From Streptomyces sp. NBC_01497 (GTDB lineage Bacteria > Actinomycetota > Actinomycetes > Streptomycetales > Streptomycetaceae), in assembly GCF_036250695.1 (NCBI RefSeq), contig NZ_CP109427.1, forward strand, positions 4,216,001 through 4,280,000: DNA of 64,000 nt. The letters are read 5' to 3'. The position numbers and the translations under genes are program-made. The notes beneath the pieces were generated by a model. That model made no database searches, was not told the origin of the DNA, and saw only the letters and a list, made by a program, of their open reading frames with translations. Below are positions 1 to 8,207 of this stretch, one piece after another. Numbering within the stretch: position 1 is the first letter of the stretch; each line of letters starts with the position of its first letter.

Positions 1-255
1 AGCGGGCGGGCAGGGCCGCCGTGGGTGCCGCGGGGGTATGCGGCGGCCCCGCCGTGTGCAAGGGACCTCGCGGTCCTGGGGCCGGGGCCGACCCCGCGGC
101 GAAGGCCGCGAGGTACGAGCCCGGTCGGCCGCCCCGCCCGGCCCGGAACAAGGGCCGGTCAGGCCCGGCCAGACCCGGGACGGGCCGATCCGGGCCGGGG
201 AGAGGCTGGTCCGGGCCGGGGAGAGGCCGGTCCCAGGCCCGGGGAGGGGCGCTGG
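1..255. other. Gene-free GC-rich stretch with short direct repeat
   Basis: No convincing coding sequence is seen here. It lies downstream of the stop of the small membrane protein gene on the minus strand. It contains an 18-bp direct repeat (189-206 and 210-227) and several GGGCCGG-type words, which may form the transcription terminator of that gene, but no clean hairpin stands out. Confidence 0.5.
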
Positions 256-564
256 TCAGGCCACGAAGAGCCCGCCGTGCGCCATACCGAGGAAGAAGCC
301 GACCGCGGAGGCGCCGAGACCGAGAATGGTCAGGAAGCGTTCTCGGGTCGTCACGGAGATGTACTGCGTGTACGCGCCGACGAGGATGCCGACGAGGCCG
401 ACCCACGACGTCGCCAGGCTCAGGCTGTGGAACCAGCACGTGACGAAGGCGAAAATTCCCAGCACCAGGGTCGCGACCATCAGGCCGTCCTGGAGCGGGT
501 GGCTCTTTCCGTCCGAGGCGAAGAGGGAGCCGCCCGACGTCTTCGGATGCATTGCCTGTGCCAT
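256..564 (-). CDS. Small integral membrane protein (about 102 aa), function unknown
   Basis: The protein has a short polar N-terminus ([12 protein letters not shown]...) followed by three hydrophobic segments at about residues 28-46, 50-68 and 78-100, so it should sit in the cytoplasmic membrane with almost no soluble domain. The start at 564 is chosen because an AGGAGGT ribosome site ends 5 bases before it; a start 10 codons further upstream would ignore that site. It is transcribed away from rpsF, sharing a 259-bp intergenic region with it. Homologous small membrane proteins sit beside rpsF in other Streptomyces, as far as I recall. No function can be assigned from the sequence. Confidence 0.75.
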   Translation of the reverse strand: MAQAMHPKTSGGSLFASDGKSHPLQDGLMVATLVLGIFAFVTCWFHSLSLATSWVGLVGILVGAYTQYISVTTRERFLTILGLGASAVGFFLGMAHGGLFVA

Positions 565-823
565 GAGGTACCTCCTGGCTGACGGGCGGCGCATCGTAGC
601 GCCGCACGTACCCGATGTACTCAGATTGTGCCCGCGGACGGGCGGATTTCAACCGGACGCATATGTCCGGGTAGCCTGTACGGTCTGCGGCGGTGTCTGC
701 CCAGGTCTGCCCGAGCCGGTTCCCCGGCCGATTGTCAGTGGCGGCCGATACCGTTGCTACGCATCACGACCCTCCTGCCACGGAACGACCGTGGCCGCTG
801 AGTCCAAAGGAGGTGGGTTTTAC

Positions 824-1114
824 ATGCGTCACTACGAGGTGATGGTCATCCTCGACCCCGATCTCGAGGAGCGAGCAGTCTCCCCGCTGATCGAAACGTT
901 CCTTTCTGTTGTCCGTGAGGCCAACGGAAAGGTCGAGAAGGTCGACACCTGGGGCCGTCGTCGTCTCTCCTACGAGATCAACAAGAAGCCCGAGGGCATC
1001 TACTCGGTCATCGACCTGCAGGCCGAGCCTGCGGTCGTCAAGGAGCTCGACCGGCAGATGAAGCTGAACGAGTCGGTCCTCCGGACCAAGGTCCTCCGCC
1101 CCGAGACCCACTGA
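824..1114 (+). CDS. rpsF: 30S ribosomal protein S6
   Basis: This 96-residue protein begins [19 protein letters not shown], the typical N-terminus of S6, and has the conserved [10 protein letters not shown] and [11 protein letters not shown] segments. S6 binds 16S rRNA as a heterodimer with S18 in the platform of the small subunit. The ATG is preceded by a strong AAAGGAGGTG ribosome site at 807-816. Reading open upstream to position 38 is only lack of stops in GC-rich DNA. It is the first gene of the rpsF-ssb-rpsR-rplI block, whose arrangement is conserved in actinobacteria. Confidence 0.97.
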   Translation: MRHYEVMVILDPDLEERAVSPLIETFLSVVREANGKVEKVDTWGRRRLSYEINKKPEGIYSVIDLQAEPAVVKELDRQMKLNESVLRTKVLRPETH

Positions 1115-1245
1115 GCCACGGCTCAGCAGGTCCGGCCCGCTGAGTCCGGCCACCGGCCGGGTTCGAAGGCCCATCGGGAGCGAGCAGTACACGAGTAGCA
1201 GCACGCCAAGCAATCCCGCTCAATCCCCGCCGAGAGGTTCCATCC

Positions 1246-1854
1246 ATGGCAGGCGAGACCGTCATCACGGTAGTCGGCAACCTTGTCGACGACCCCGAGC
1301 TGCGTTTCACGCCGTCGGGTGCCGCGGTCGCGAAGTTCCGCGTCGCGTCGACGCCCCGTATGTTCGACCGCCAGACCAATGAGTGGAAGGACGGCGAGAG
1401 CCTGTTCCTGACCTGCTCGGTGTGGCGTCAGGCTGCGGAGAACGTCGCCGAGTCGCTGCAGCGCGGCATGCGCGTCGTCGTCCAGGGCCGCCTGAAGCAG
1501 CGGTCCTACGAGGACCGTGAGGGCGTCAAGCGGACGGTCTACGAGCTGGACGTCGAGGAAGTCGGCCCCAGCTTGAAGAGCGCCACGGCCAAGGTCACCA
1601 AGACCGCGGGTCGTGGTGGCCAGGGTGGTTACAGCGGCGGGGGCGGCGGTCAGCAGGGTGGCGGCGGCGGAGGCGGTGGCTGGGGCGGCGGCTCCGGCAG
1701 CGGTTCCGGCGGCGGCGCTCCTGCCGACGACCCCTGGGCGACCAGTGCGCCGGCCGGCGGTGGCCAGCAGGCGCCGCAGGGCGGCGGAGGCAGCTGGGGC
1801 GGTAGCTCCGGCGGTGGCTCCGGTGGCGGCTACTCGGACGAACCCCCCTTCTAG
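1246..1854 (+). CDS. ssb: Single-stranded DNA-binding protein
   Basis: The 202-residue protein has an N-terminal OB fold (residues 1 to about 115, beginning [20 protein letters not shown]), a long glycine-rich linker (about 120-195) and the acidic tail SDEPPF that docks partner proteins such as primase, RecO and PriA in other bacteria. It coats single-stranded DNA during replication, repair and recombination as a tetramer. It lies 131 bp after rpsF and 70 bp before rpsR, a normal placement in Streptomyces, where this is the essential, long-tailed SSB. The Gly-rich linker explains the run of GGC/GGT codons at 1610-1840. Confidence 0.97.
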   Translation: MAGETVITVVGNLVDDPELRFTPSGAAVAKFRVASTPRMFDRQTNEWKDGESLFLTCSVWRQAAENVAESLQRGMRVVVQGRLKQRSYEDREGVKRTVYELDVEEVGPSLKSATAKVTKTAGRGGQGGYSGGGGGQQGGGGGGGGWGGGSGSGSGGGAPADDPWATSAPAGGGQQAPQGGGGSWGGSSGGGSGGGYSDEPPF

Positions 1855-1857
1855 AAA

Positions 1858-1872
1858 ACCCCGCTTCGGGGT
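1858..1872 (+). terminator. Short hairpin between ssb and rpsR
   Basis: ACCCCG-CTT-CGGGGT forms a 6-bp stem with a 3-base loop just after the ssb stop codon. It could attenuate transcription into rpsR or protect the 3' end of the upstream message. There is no T-run, so full termination is not assured. Confidence 0.45.
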
Positions 1873-1924
1873 CTTCGAGGAGAGGGTTCGTACCCACACT
1901 TCTTGATCACACAGGAGAAACACC

Positions 1925-2161
1925 ATGGCGAAGCCGCCTGTGCGCAAGCCTAAGAAGAAGGTCTGCGCATTCTGCAAGGACAAGACCCAGTACGTGGACT
2001 ACAAGGACACGAACATGCTGCGGAAGTTCATTTCCGACCGTGGCAAGATCCGTGCCCGCCGGGTCACCGGCAACTGCACTCAGCACCAGCGCGATGTCGC
2101 CACGGCCGTGAAGAACAGCCGTGAGATGGCGCTGCTGCCCTACACGTCCACCGCGCGATAA
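1925..2161 (+). CDS. rpsR: 30S ribosomal protein S18
   Basis: The 78-residue basic protein has the S18 core ([48 protein letters not shown]). It carries cysteines at 15 and 18 (CAFC) and one in VTGNC; together these may form a partial zinc-ribbon of the C+ type of S18, though only three cysteines are clear. S18 pairs with S6 on the 30S platform. The ATG follows an AGGAG ribosome site 6 bases upstream. It is immediately followed by rplI with a 16-bp gap, consistent with one transcript. Confidence 0.96.
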   Translation: MAKPPVRKPKKKVCAFCKDKTQYVDYKDTNMLRKFISDRGKIRARRVTGNCTQHQRDVATAVKNSREMALLPYTSTAR

Positions 2162-2177
2162 GGGAAGGGTGACCGCA

Positions 2178-2624
2178 ATGAAGATCATCCTCACCCACGA
2201 AGTCAGTGGTCTCGGTGCCGCGGGCGACGTCGTCGACGTCAAGGACGGCTACGCCCGTAACTACCTGGTCCCTCGCGGGTTCGCGATCCGCTGGACCAAG
2301 GGCGGCGAGAAGGACGTGGCGCAGATCCGCCGCGCCCGCAAGATCCACGAGATCGCCACGATCGAGCAGGCCAACGAGATCAAGGCCCGCCTCGAAGGCG
2401 TGAAGGTGCGCCTCGCTGTTCGCTCCGGCGACGCGGGCCGCCTCTTCGGCTCCGTGACCCCGTCCGACCTCGCTTCGGCGATCAAGTCGGCCGGCGGCCC
2501 CGAGGTCGACAAGCGTCGCATCGAGCTCGGCACCCCCATCAAGACCCTGGGCTCGCACCAGGTCTCGGTGCGGCTGCACCCCGAGGTCGCCGCGAAGCTC
2601 GGCATCGAGGTCATCTCCGCCTGA
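2178..2624 (+). CDS. rplI: 50S ribosomal protein L9
   Basis: The 148-residue protein starts [28 protein letters not shown], the rRNA-binding N-terminal domain of L9, followed by a connecting helix and a C-terminal domain ending in [10 protein letters not shown]9 sits at the base of the L1 stalk and helps reading-frame maintenance. The start at 2178 is set by homology and by the AGGGAAGGG ribosome site just upstream; a longer reading frame beginning at 2121 overlaps rpsR and is not expected to be used. A strong hairpin follows 60 bp downstream and ends the operon. Confidence 0.96.
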   Translation: MKIILTHEVSGLGAAGDVVDVKDGYARNYLVPRGFAIRWTKGGEKDVAQIRRARKIHEIATIEQANEIKARLEGVKVRLAVRSGDAGRLFGSVTPSDLASAIKSAGGPEVDKRRIELGTPIKTLGSHQVSVRLHPEVAAKLGIEVISA

Positions 2625-2686
2625 TCGGCGGCGATGTCTCGGGGCGCGGAACGTGCCTGTGCATTGTGCTGCGTGACTGTCGTACG

Positions 2687-2724
2687 TGAAAGGGCCGTGT
2701 CCCCTCGGGGACGCGGCCCTTTCG
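2687..2724 (+). terminator. Terminator of the rpsF-rplI operon
   Basis: A long stem pairs GAAAGGGCCGTGTCCCC with GGGGACGCGGCCCTTTC around a two-base loop, with one G-T type mismatch in the arm. It lies 60 bp after the rplI stop and before the convergent MATE gene, so it can serve as a terminator. Confidence 0.8.
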
Positions 2725-2827
2725 CATGCGGTACTTCCACCGGTGGCCGGAGGCTCCTGTGCCGGCGGGGTGTTGTTCTGTGTGCCGGCGGGCTGATGGT
2801 TCCCCTCCCGTGGCTGACGACGGCGAT

Positions 2828-2841
2828 GTTTCACGTGAAAC
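2828..2841. other. parS: parS site (ParB-binding), perfect 14-mer
   Basis: GTTTCACGTGAAAC is a perfect match to the ParB-binding palindrome of Streptomyces. It lies in the space between the convergent rplI and MATE genes. In this genus such sites are concentrated around the origin and are bound by ParB to segregate chromosomes into spores. Confidence 0.92.
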
Positions 2842-2892
2842 GGAAGCATCCACCGCGAGCGGTCATCGCCGGTGGGCCGGTGGATCAGCGGG

Positions 2893-4242
2893 TCAGCGGG
2901 CGGCGCCGGTCACCAGCCAACGGCCTGAACGCATGCGCAGGGACAGCGTGATCAGACGCATCAGCATCATCAGCCCCATCGCCCACCAGAGTGCTGTGAG
3001 CCCGCCGCCGAGCGACGGAACGGCCAGCGCGACGGGTGCGAAGACGGCCAGGGTCACCACCATCGCTCCGGCGAGATAGACGCCGTCCCCCGCGCCCATC
3101 AGCACGCCGTCCAGAATGAAGACGATCCCGGCGACAGGCTGGATGAGCGCCACGACCAGCAGGGCGGGAAGCATCGTGTGCCGGACGACCGGATCGCCGG
3201 TGAACAGGGGGATGAACAGCGGGCGGGCCAGGACGATCAACGCGCCGATCACCACGCCTGCCAGCACGCCCCACAGGATCATCCGGCGGCATGCCTGCCG
3301 CGCGCCCAGGGAATCCTCCGCCCCCAGGTAGCGACCGATGATCGCCTGCCCCGCGATGGCGATGGCGTCCAGGGCGAAGGCCGTAAGGCTCCACAGCGAG
3401 AGCACGACCTGATGCGCGGCGATGTCCACGTCGCTGAGGCGTGCGGCGACGGCCGTCGCGATCAGCAGCACCGCGCGGAGGGAGAGGGTTCGTACCAGCA
3501 GGGGCACACCGGCACGGGCGCTCGCCCGGACCCCCGCCGCGTCGGGACGCAGGGCGGCCCCGTGTTTCCGGGCACCGCGTACGACCACCACCAGGTAGAC
3601 GACGGCCATGGCGTACTGCGCGATGACCGTGCCCCAGGCGGAGCCGGCTATGCCGAGCCCCGCGCCGTAGACCAGGGAGACGTTGAGGCCGGCGTTGGCG
3701 GCGAAGCCGCCGACCGCGACGTAGAGAGGGGTCCGGGTGTCCTGGAGGCCGCGGAGCACTCCGGTGGCGGCGAGCACCATCAGCATCGCGGGGATGCCGA
3801 GGCTGGAGATGCGGAGGTAGGTGGTGGCGTAGGGAGCCGCGGTGTCCGATGCGCCGAACACGTTCACCAGCCAGGGGGCGGTGGGGAGGGTGACCACGAT
3901 GACGGCGGCGCCGAGCAGGATCGCCAGCCAGATCCCGTCCATCCCCTGCTGGATGGCGGCTCTCAGGTCGCCGGCGCCGACCCGCCGTGCGACGGCTGCC
4001 GTGGTGGCGTACGCGAGGAAGACAAAAATACTCACCGCCGTGGTGAGGAGGGCCGCCGCGATGCCCAGCCCCGCGAGTTCCCGGGTTCCCAGGTGGCCCA
4101 CGATCGCGCTGTCGGCCATCACGAAGAGGGGCTCGGCCACCAGCGCCCCGAAGGCGGGAACGGCGAGGGAGACGATCTCGCGGTCATGGCGGCGGCGATC
4201 GCGGCGCAGGGTCGTCCTGGGCACGGCGGGGACCTGTGTCAT
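2893..4242 (-). CDS. MATE-family multidrug/Na+ antiporter (DinF-like)
   Basis: The 449-residue protein has twelve hydrophobic segments and MATE hallmarks such as PAFGALVAEPLFVMADSAIVG at the start and repeated inner symmetry between its two halves. MATE proteins export cationic drugs or metabolites in exchange for Na+ or H+. It lies between rplI and dnaB on the opposite strand, as I recall for S. coelicolor. The ATG at 4242 is preceded by TAGATT exactly 6 bases upstream, a -10-like hexamer placed for leaderless transcription. A weak DnaA-box-like word (TCTTCCACA, 4256-4264) overlaps this promoter area. The substrate is unknown. Confidence 0.9.
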   Translation of the reverse strand: MTQVPAVPRTTLRRDRRRHDREIVSLAVPAFGALVAEPLFVMADSAIVGHLGTRELAGLGIAAALLTTAVSIFVFLAYATTAAVARRVGAGDLRAAIQQGMDGIWLAILLGAAVIVVTLPTAPWLVNVFGASDTAAPYATTYLRISSLGIPAMLMVLAATGVLRGLQDTRTPLYVAVGGFAANAGLNVSLVYGAGLGIAGSAWGTVIAQYAMAVVYLVVVVRGARKHGAALRPDAAGVRASARAGVPLLVRTLSLRAVLLIATAVAARLSDVDIAAHQVVLSLWSLTAFALDAIAIAGQAIIGRYLGAEDSLGARQACRRMILWGVLAGVVIGALIVLARPLFIPLFTGDPVVRHTMLPALLVVALIQPVAGIVFILDGVLMGAGDGVYLAGAMVVTLAVFAPVALAVPSLGGGLTALWWAMGLMMLMRLITLSLRMRSGRWLVTGAAR

Positions 4243-4429
4243 GCCGCCAATCTAGTCTTCCACAGGTAAGAGGTGCAACGGAGTTGGGGTACTTACAGCG
4301 CTCCGCGGGCCCCAGCCGTGGACGCGGTCTTTGCCCGGATCTTGGTCCGTCTGCAAAAGTTTTTCTCCCCCACAGCCAGTGGATGGCAAAGGTGCAGGTC
4401 AACTGTGGTCGAGGGGAAGAGGTCCGGTC

Positions 4430-4518
4430 TTGTCCACAGAGCTGTCCCCCGCTTCGTGCACAGGAACGGTGAGGTTCTCCACAGCATTGGATCGGTCATC
4501 CACATGGCCTGTGGATAA
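4430..4518. promoter_or_regulatory. Cluster of DnaA boxes upstream of dnaB
   Basis: Four DnaA-box-like 9-mers lie within 89 bp: TTGTCCACA at 4430-4438 (perfect Streptomyces form), TTCTCCACA at 4475-4483, TCATCCACA at 4496-4504, and TTATCCACA on the minus strand at 4510-4518. The last two are 5 bp apart and convergent. The cluster occupies the 422-bp region between the divergent MATE and dnaB genes, so DnaA could both titrate here and regulate dnaB. From memory, S. coelicolor has non-origin DnaA-box clusters near oriC; whether this is one of them was not checked. Confidence 0.8.
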
Positions 4519-4664
4519 CCAGATTGGCTGACGGTGCCGGGGGGCCTACCGTGGACCGACGTCCGACGCGCCGAGACCGGAGCCAGCCCTCCCGTTTTGT
4601 CAGTGTCGTGCCGTAGAAAGAGTGGCACGGCGAGGTCCGCGGAGCGGATGTGAGGAGGTGGCCG

Positions 4665-6140
4665 GTGAGCATTCCCGAGCCATTGGACAACCCCTGGACC
4701 GACGCCGGTCCCGACGAGCGTCCCGCCATGTCGCGGCAGCGGCGGGGCGGCGACCGCGGGGGCCGTGACGAGCGGCACGACCGCGGGGCGGACAGCGGCT
4801 GGGACAGCGGTCCCGGCTTCGAGCGGGTGCCCCCGCAGGACCTCGATGCGGAACAGTCCGTTCTCGGCGGCATGCTGCTGTCCAAGGACGCGATCGCGGA
4901 CGTCGTGGAGATCCTCAAGGGAAATGACTTCTACCGGCCGGCCCACGAGACGGTCTATCTGGCGATCCTGGACCTCTACGCGAAGGGCGAGCCCGCCGAC
5001 CCCATCACGGTGGCGGCGGAGCTGGTCAAACGCGGCGAGATCACCCGGATCGGCGGGGCTTCCTACCTGCACACCCTGGTGCAGTCGGTGCCGACCGCGG
5101 CGAACGCCTCGTACTACGCGGAGATCGTCCACGAACGGGCCGTGCTGCGCCGCCTGGTGGAGGCAGGCACCAAGATCACGCAGATGGGATACGCGGCGGA
5201 CGGTGATGTCGACGAGATCGTGAACTCGGCACAGGCCGAGATCTACGCCGTCACCGAGCAGCGCACCAGCGAGGACTACCTGCCGCTCGGCGACATCATG
5301 GAGGGCGCGCTCGACGAGATCGAGGCCATCGGGTCACGCGGCGGCGAGATGACGGGGGTGCCGACGGGGTTCACGGACTTCGATTCGCTGACCAACGGGC
5401 TGCACCCTGGTCAGATGATCGTCATCGCCGCCCGTCCCGCGATGGGCAAGTCGACGCTCGCGCTGGACTTCGCGCGCGCAGCGTCGATCAAGAACAACCT
5501 CCCCAGCGTTATCTTCTCCCTGGAAATGGGGCGCAACGAGATCGCGATGCGCCTGCTGTCCGCGGAGGCACGGGTCGCCCTGCACCACATGCGTTCGGGC
5601 ACGATGACCGACGAGGACTGGACCCGGCTGGCCCGCCGCATGCCGGACGTGACACAGGCCCCGCTGTACATCGACGACTCGCCGAACCTGTCGATGATGG
5701 AGATCCGCGCCAAGTGCCGCCGCCTGAAGCAGCGTAACGACCTGCGGCTTGTCGTCATCGACTACCTGCAGCTCATGCAGTCCGGCGGCTCCAAGCGGGT
5801 AGAGAGCCGCCAGCAGGAGGTCTCGGACATGAGCCGTAACCTCAAGCTGCTGGCGAAGGAGCTGGAGCTCCCCGTCATCGCTCTCTCTCAGCTGAACCGT
5901 GGCCCGGAACAGCGCACCGACAAGAAGCCGATGGTCTCCGACCTGCGTGAATCGGGTTCCATCGAGCAGGACGCGGACATGGTCATCCTGCTCCACCGTG
6001 AGGACGCCTACGAGAAGGAGTCCCCGCGCGCGGGTGAGGCGGACCTGATCGTGGCCAAGCACCGAAACGGCCCCACGGCCACCATCACGGTCGCCTTCCA
6101 GGGCCACTACTCCCGATTCGTCGATATGGCGCAGACCTGA
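4665..6140 (+). CDS. dnaB: Replicative DNA helicase DnaB
   Basis: The 491-residue protein has an acidic/Gly-Arg N-terminal extension of about 60 residues, the DnaB N-terminal domain (PPQDLDAEQSVLGGML onward, to about 165) and a RecA-like C-terminal motor. Walker A is RPAMGKST near residue 257, Walker B LRLVVIDYLQLM near 360, and SQLNRGPEQR plus ESGSIEQDAD follow. It is the hexameric helicase that unwinds DNA ahead of the fork. No intein interrupts it, unlike mycobacterial dnaB. The GTG start is chosen for its AGGAGGT site 5-6 bases upstream. DnaA boxes lie upstream and an inverted repeat lies just after the stop. Confidence 0.97.
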   Translation: MSIPEPLDNPWTDAGPDERPAMSRQRRGGDRGGRDERHDRGADSGWDSGPGFERVPPQDLDAEQSVLGGMLLSKDAIADVVEILKGNDFYRPAHETVYLAILDLYAKGEPADPITVAAELVKRGEITRIGGASYLHTLVQSVPTAANASYYAEIVHERAVLRRLVEAGTKITQMGYAADGDVDEIVNSAQAEIYAVTEQRTSEDYLPLGDIMEGALDEIEAIGSRGGEMTGVPTGFTDFDSLTNGLHPGQMIVIAARPAMGKSTLALDFARAASIKNNLPSVIFSLEMGRNEIAMRLLSAEARVALHHMRSGTMTDEDWTRLARRMPDVTQAPLYIDDSPNLSMMEIRAKCRRLKQRNDLRLVVIDYLQLMQSGGSKRVESRQQEVSDMSRNLKLLAKELELPVIALSQLNRGPEQRTDKKPMVSDLRESGSIEQDADMVILLHREDAYEKESPRAGEADLIVAKHRNGPTATITVAFQGHYSRFVDMAQT

Positions 6141-6155
6141 TCGACGCGGGTGCGG

Positions 6156-6227
6156 GGTCTCGGATTTCGTGGCCACATCTCACGAGCGATGGCCAAGCGA
6201 TGGCATATCTGCCACGAATCCGAGACC
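6156..6227. repeat. Inverted repeat just downstream of dnaB
   Basis: GGTCTCGGATTTCGTGG (6156-6172) pairs with CCACGAATCCGAGACC (6212-6227), with one extra T in the left arm. The 39-bp spacer contains a direct repeat of GCGATGGC and a small GGCA/TGCC palindrome. It may be the dnaB terminator with a structured loop, or a remnant of a small inverted-repeat element. Confidence 0.7.
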
Positions 6228-6407
6228 TGCAGGTCAAGCCGCCCACTCGCGTGGGGAATTGGGCTCTGAGCTGGTGCCCTGGTAGAAGCCCGCTGACCCG
6301 TGGGCGCACGGGGCATCGCTCGTATGCTTGGGGGCGTGTGATGGGGGAGCTCGCCGCGACGGTGCGAAGGAAACACCCATCCATGCCGTGAGACAGCGGG
6401 AAGCTGC

Positions 6408-6974
6408 TCAGCGCCTCGTCTCATACCTGGTCAGGACCACGCCGCCGGGAAACGTCCGTGTCTCCACCAGGTTCAGGTTCACCCAGCTGTCCAGCGCGGT
6501 GAAGAACCGTGTGCCGCCGCCGACCAGGACCGGATGGGCGGCGATCACGTACTCGTCGATCAGTCCGGCGCGCATGGCCGCCCCGGCAAGCGTTGCGCCC
6601 CCGATGTTCATCGGGTCGCCGTCCTCCGCCTTGAGCCGGCTGATCTCGGCGATCGCGTCGCCGGTGACCAGGCGGGTGTTCCAGTCGACCGTGTCGATCG
6701 TCGAAGAGAAGACCACCTTCGGGGTGTCCCGCCAGTTCCGCGCGAACTCGATCTCCGCCGGGGTGGCCTTGGGCTGCTGGTCGCCGGTCGGCCAGTAGGA
6801 GCTCATCGCCTCCCATAGCTTGCTCCCGTACAGCGACAGACCACTCGCCTGCTCGTGGTCGAGCCACCACTGGAACAGCTCGGGGCTCGGTGGTCCGCTC
6901 CAGCCGATGTCGTCGCCGGGCGCGGCGATGTAGCCGTCCAGGGTCAGGTTCATGCCGTAGACCAGTTTCCGCAT
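6408..6974 (-). CDS. Dihydrofolate-reductase-fold protein (RibD C-terminal/YyaP type)
   Basis: The 188-residue protein starts MRKLVYGMNLTLDGYIA and contains the HPVLVGGGTRFF motif near the end, both typical of the RibD C-terminal (DHFR-like) reductase family that binds NADPH. Family members include riboflavin-pathway reductases and many of unknown substrate. The start at 6974 is fixed by the conserved N-terminus; the open frame upstream has no family similarity. Another protein of this family lies at 53654-54268 in this window. It stands alone, with no operon partner, so no pathway can be inferred. Confidence 0.85.
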   Translation of the reverse strand: MRKLVYGMNLTLDGYIAAPGDDIGWSGPPSPELFQWWLDHEQASGLSLYGSKLWEAMSSYWPTGDQQPKATPAEIEFARNWRDTPKVVFSSTIDTVDWNTRLVTGDAIAEISRLKAEDGDPMNIGGATLAGAAMRAGLIDEYVIAAHPVLVGGGTRFFTALDSWVNLNLVETRTFPGGVVLTRYETRR

Positions 6975-7596
6975 CGCCTTGCCTTCCGTCCGTGGGGGTC
7001 CGGTCGTACAGACCAGCGTGGCGCGGGAAACCTGTCGGTGCGCGATCTGGGCTCGCTGGTAGTCCTGGTTCGGGGCTCGGTGTGGCGTCCTCGGCCGGCA
7101 CGGGCAAGCCGCCTGATCTCGGCCTCGCCCTCGCGCGAAATGCCACGGATTCAAGACTGATCGTGGGTGACAGGCCGTGAGACAGCCAAGAACGCCCAGG
7201 TCACGCAGGATCGACATGTCACGAACGGCGAGATCCGGCAGCGGGCGCGGGGTCGGTCCGGGATTTACTTGCCGGTCTTACGGCCGGCCATGTTCTGGCG
7301 AGGCTGAGGCGGGCCGGTGGCGGCGGGGACCGGTGAACGTCCGTCGGCGGGCAGGAGGATTGGGGCCCCGATGGAGGATCGGGGCCCCGAAGTGGTCGGC
7401 GGTCTGACGCGGTTGTCCGTGTCCGGGAGTCCCGCTCCGAGGGTTCCGGGCCGTTCCGCGAGCGGGCCGGACCTGTTCGCTCTGCTGCTCGGCGGACCGT
7501 TCGTGGATGCGGTCGGGGCACCTCGTTCCGAAGCGGGTCGGCCGGAGCCCCTCGTGGCGCGGGGGTACGGGGTGGCTGTCCGCCATAGTGCTCTGC
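6975..7596. other. Intergenic stretch, no gene supported
   Basis: Open frames run through on both strands but none shows a recognisable start, ribosome site or family motif. A minus-strand TAA stop at 7265-7267 preceded by codons for MAGRKTGK is the only hint of a coding remnant. I see no repeats or hairpins of note. Confidence 0.5.
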
Positions 7597-8178
7597 ATGG
7601 ACGATCCTTCCGTTTCGGCTGATTTCCATGCCCGGCCGAGACTGCCGAAGGGCGGGGAGTTGCGGACCTCGCGGCTCCTTCTGCGGCCCGCGCGTGCGGA
7701 CGACGTCGACGTGTACACCCGGCTGTGGACGGACCCCGAGGTCCGGCGTTTCCTCGGCGGGCCCGTCGACAGTGACCGGTTGCGGCTGCGGCGGCAGAGG
7801 TTCGACTCGCGCCCGCATGTGTTCAGCGTGACGGCGGCCGAACGGGCCGAGGTGATCGGCACGGTGTCGGTCGACGTCGCGGAACGTCACACCGGGCGGT
7901 GGGAGGTGGCCTACTCGTTCCTGCCGGAGCACTGGGGGCGCGGTTATGGGCGCGAGGCCGTGGCCGCAGTCGTCGGGTGGGTGTTGGAGACCGCTCCGGC
8001 CCGCGACGCGTCCGTGATCGCCGTCACTCAGGAGGCGAACGTCCGCTCCCGACGCTTGCTGGAGGCGGTAGGGATGCGGCTGCGGGAGCGGTTCGTGGAG
8101 TTCGGCGCGCCGCAGGTGCTGTACGGCGTCGAACGCGGTGACCGGCGTGAGCAGCGGAGGACGACGGGATCGGACTGA
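7597..8178 (+). CDS. GNAT-family N-acetyltransferase
   Basis: The 193-residue protein has the RimJ/RimL-like GNAT layout: LRTSRLLLRPARADDVD at the N-terminus, the acetyl-CoA-binding LPEHWGRGYGREA loop near residue 110, and ANVRSRRLLEAVGM in motif B. It should transfer an acetyl group from acetyl-CoA to an amine, possibly a protein N-terminus or small molecule. The ATG at 7597 is preceded by TAGTGC about 5 bases upstream and no clear ribosome site, so it may be leaderless. It is followed directly by a broken gene, and no functional partner is evident. Confidence 0.85.
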   Translation: MDDPSVSADFHARPRLPKGGELRTSRLLLRPARADDVDVYTRLWTDPEVRRFLGGPVDSDRLRLRRQRFDSRPHVFSVTAAERAEVIGTVSVDVAERHTGRWEVAYSFLPEHWGRGYGREAVAAVVGWVLETAPARDASVIAVTQEANVRSRRLLEAVGMRLRERFVEFGAPQVLYGVERGDRREQRRTTGSD

Positions 8179-8207
8179 TCCCCCGTGTCCTGATCTCCTC
8201 GCACTTC

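Noticed and set aside
38..823. Long open frame running into rpsF from upstream
   Set aside because: It has no ribosome site or family similarity and the S6 protein starts at 824 after a strong site; the frame is open only because of high GC.
4665..6140. Intein in dnaB, as in some actinobacteria
   Set aside because: The helicase domain is continuous through Walker A and B with normal total length.
6352..6391. Small ORF MGELAATVRRKHPSMP after a TATGCT element
   Set aside because: Sixteen codons with no ribosome site or homology; it may be a remnant of a lost gene but cannot be supported.
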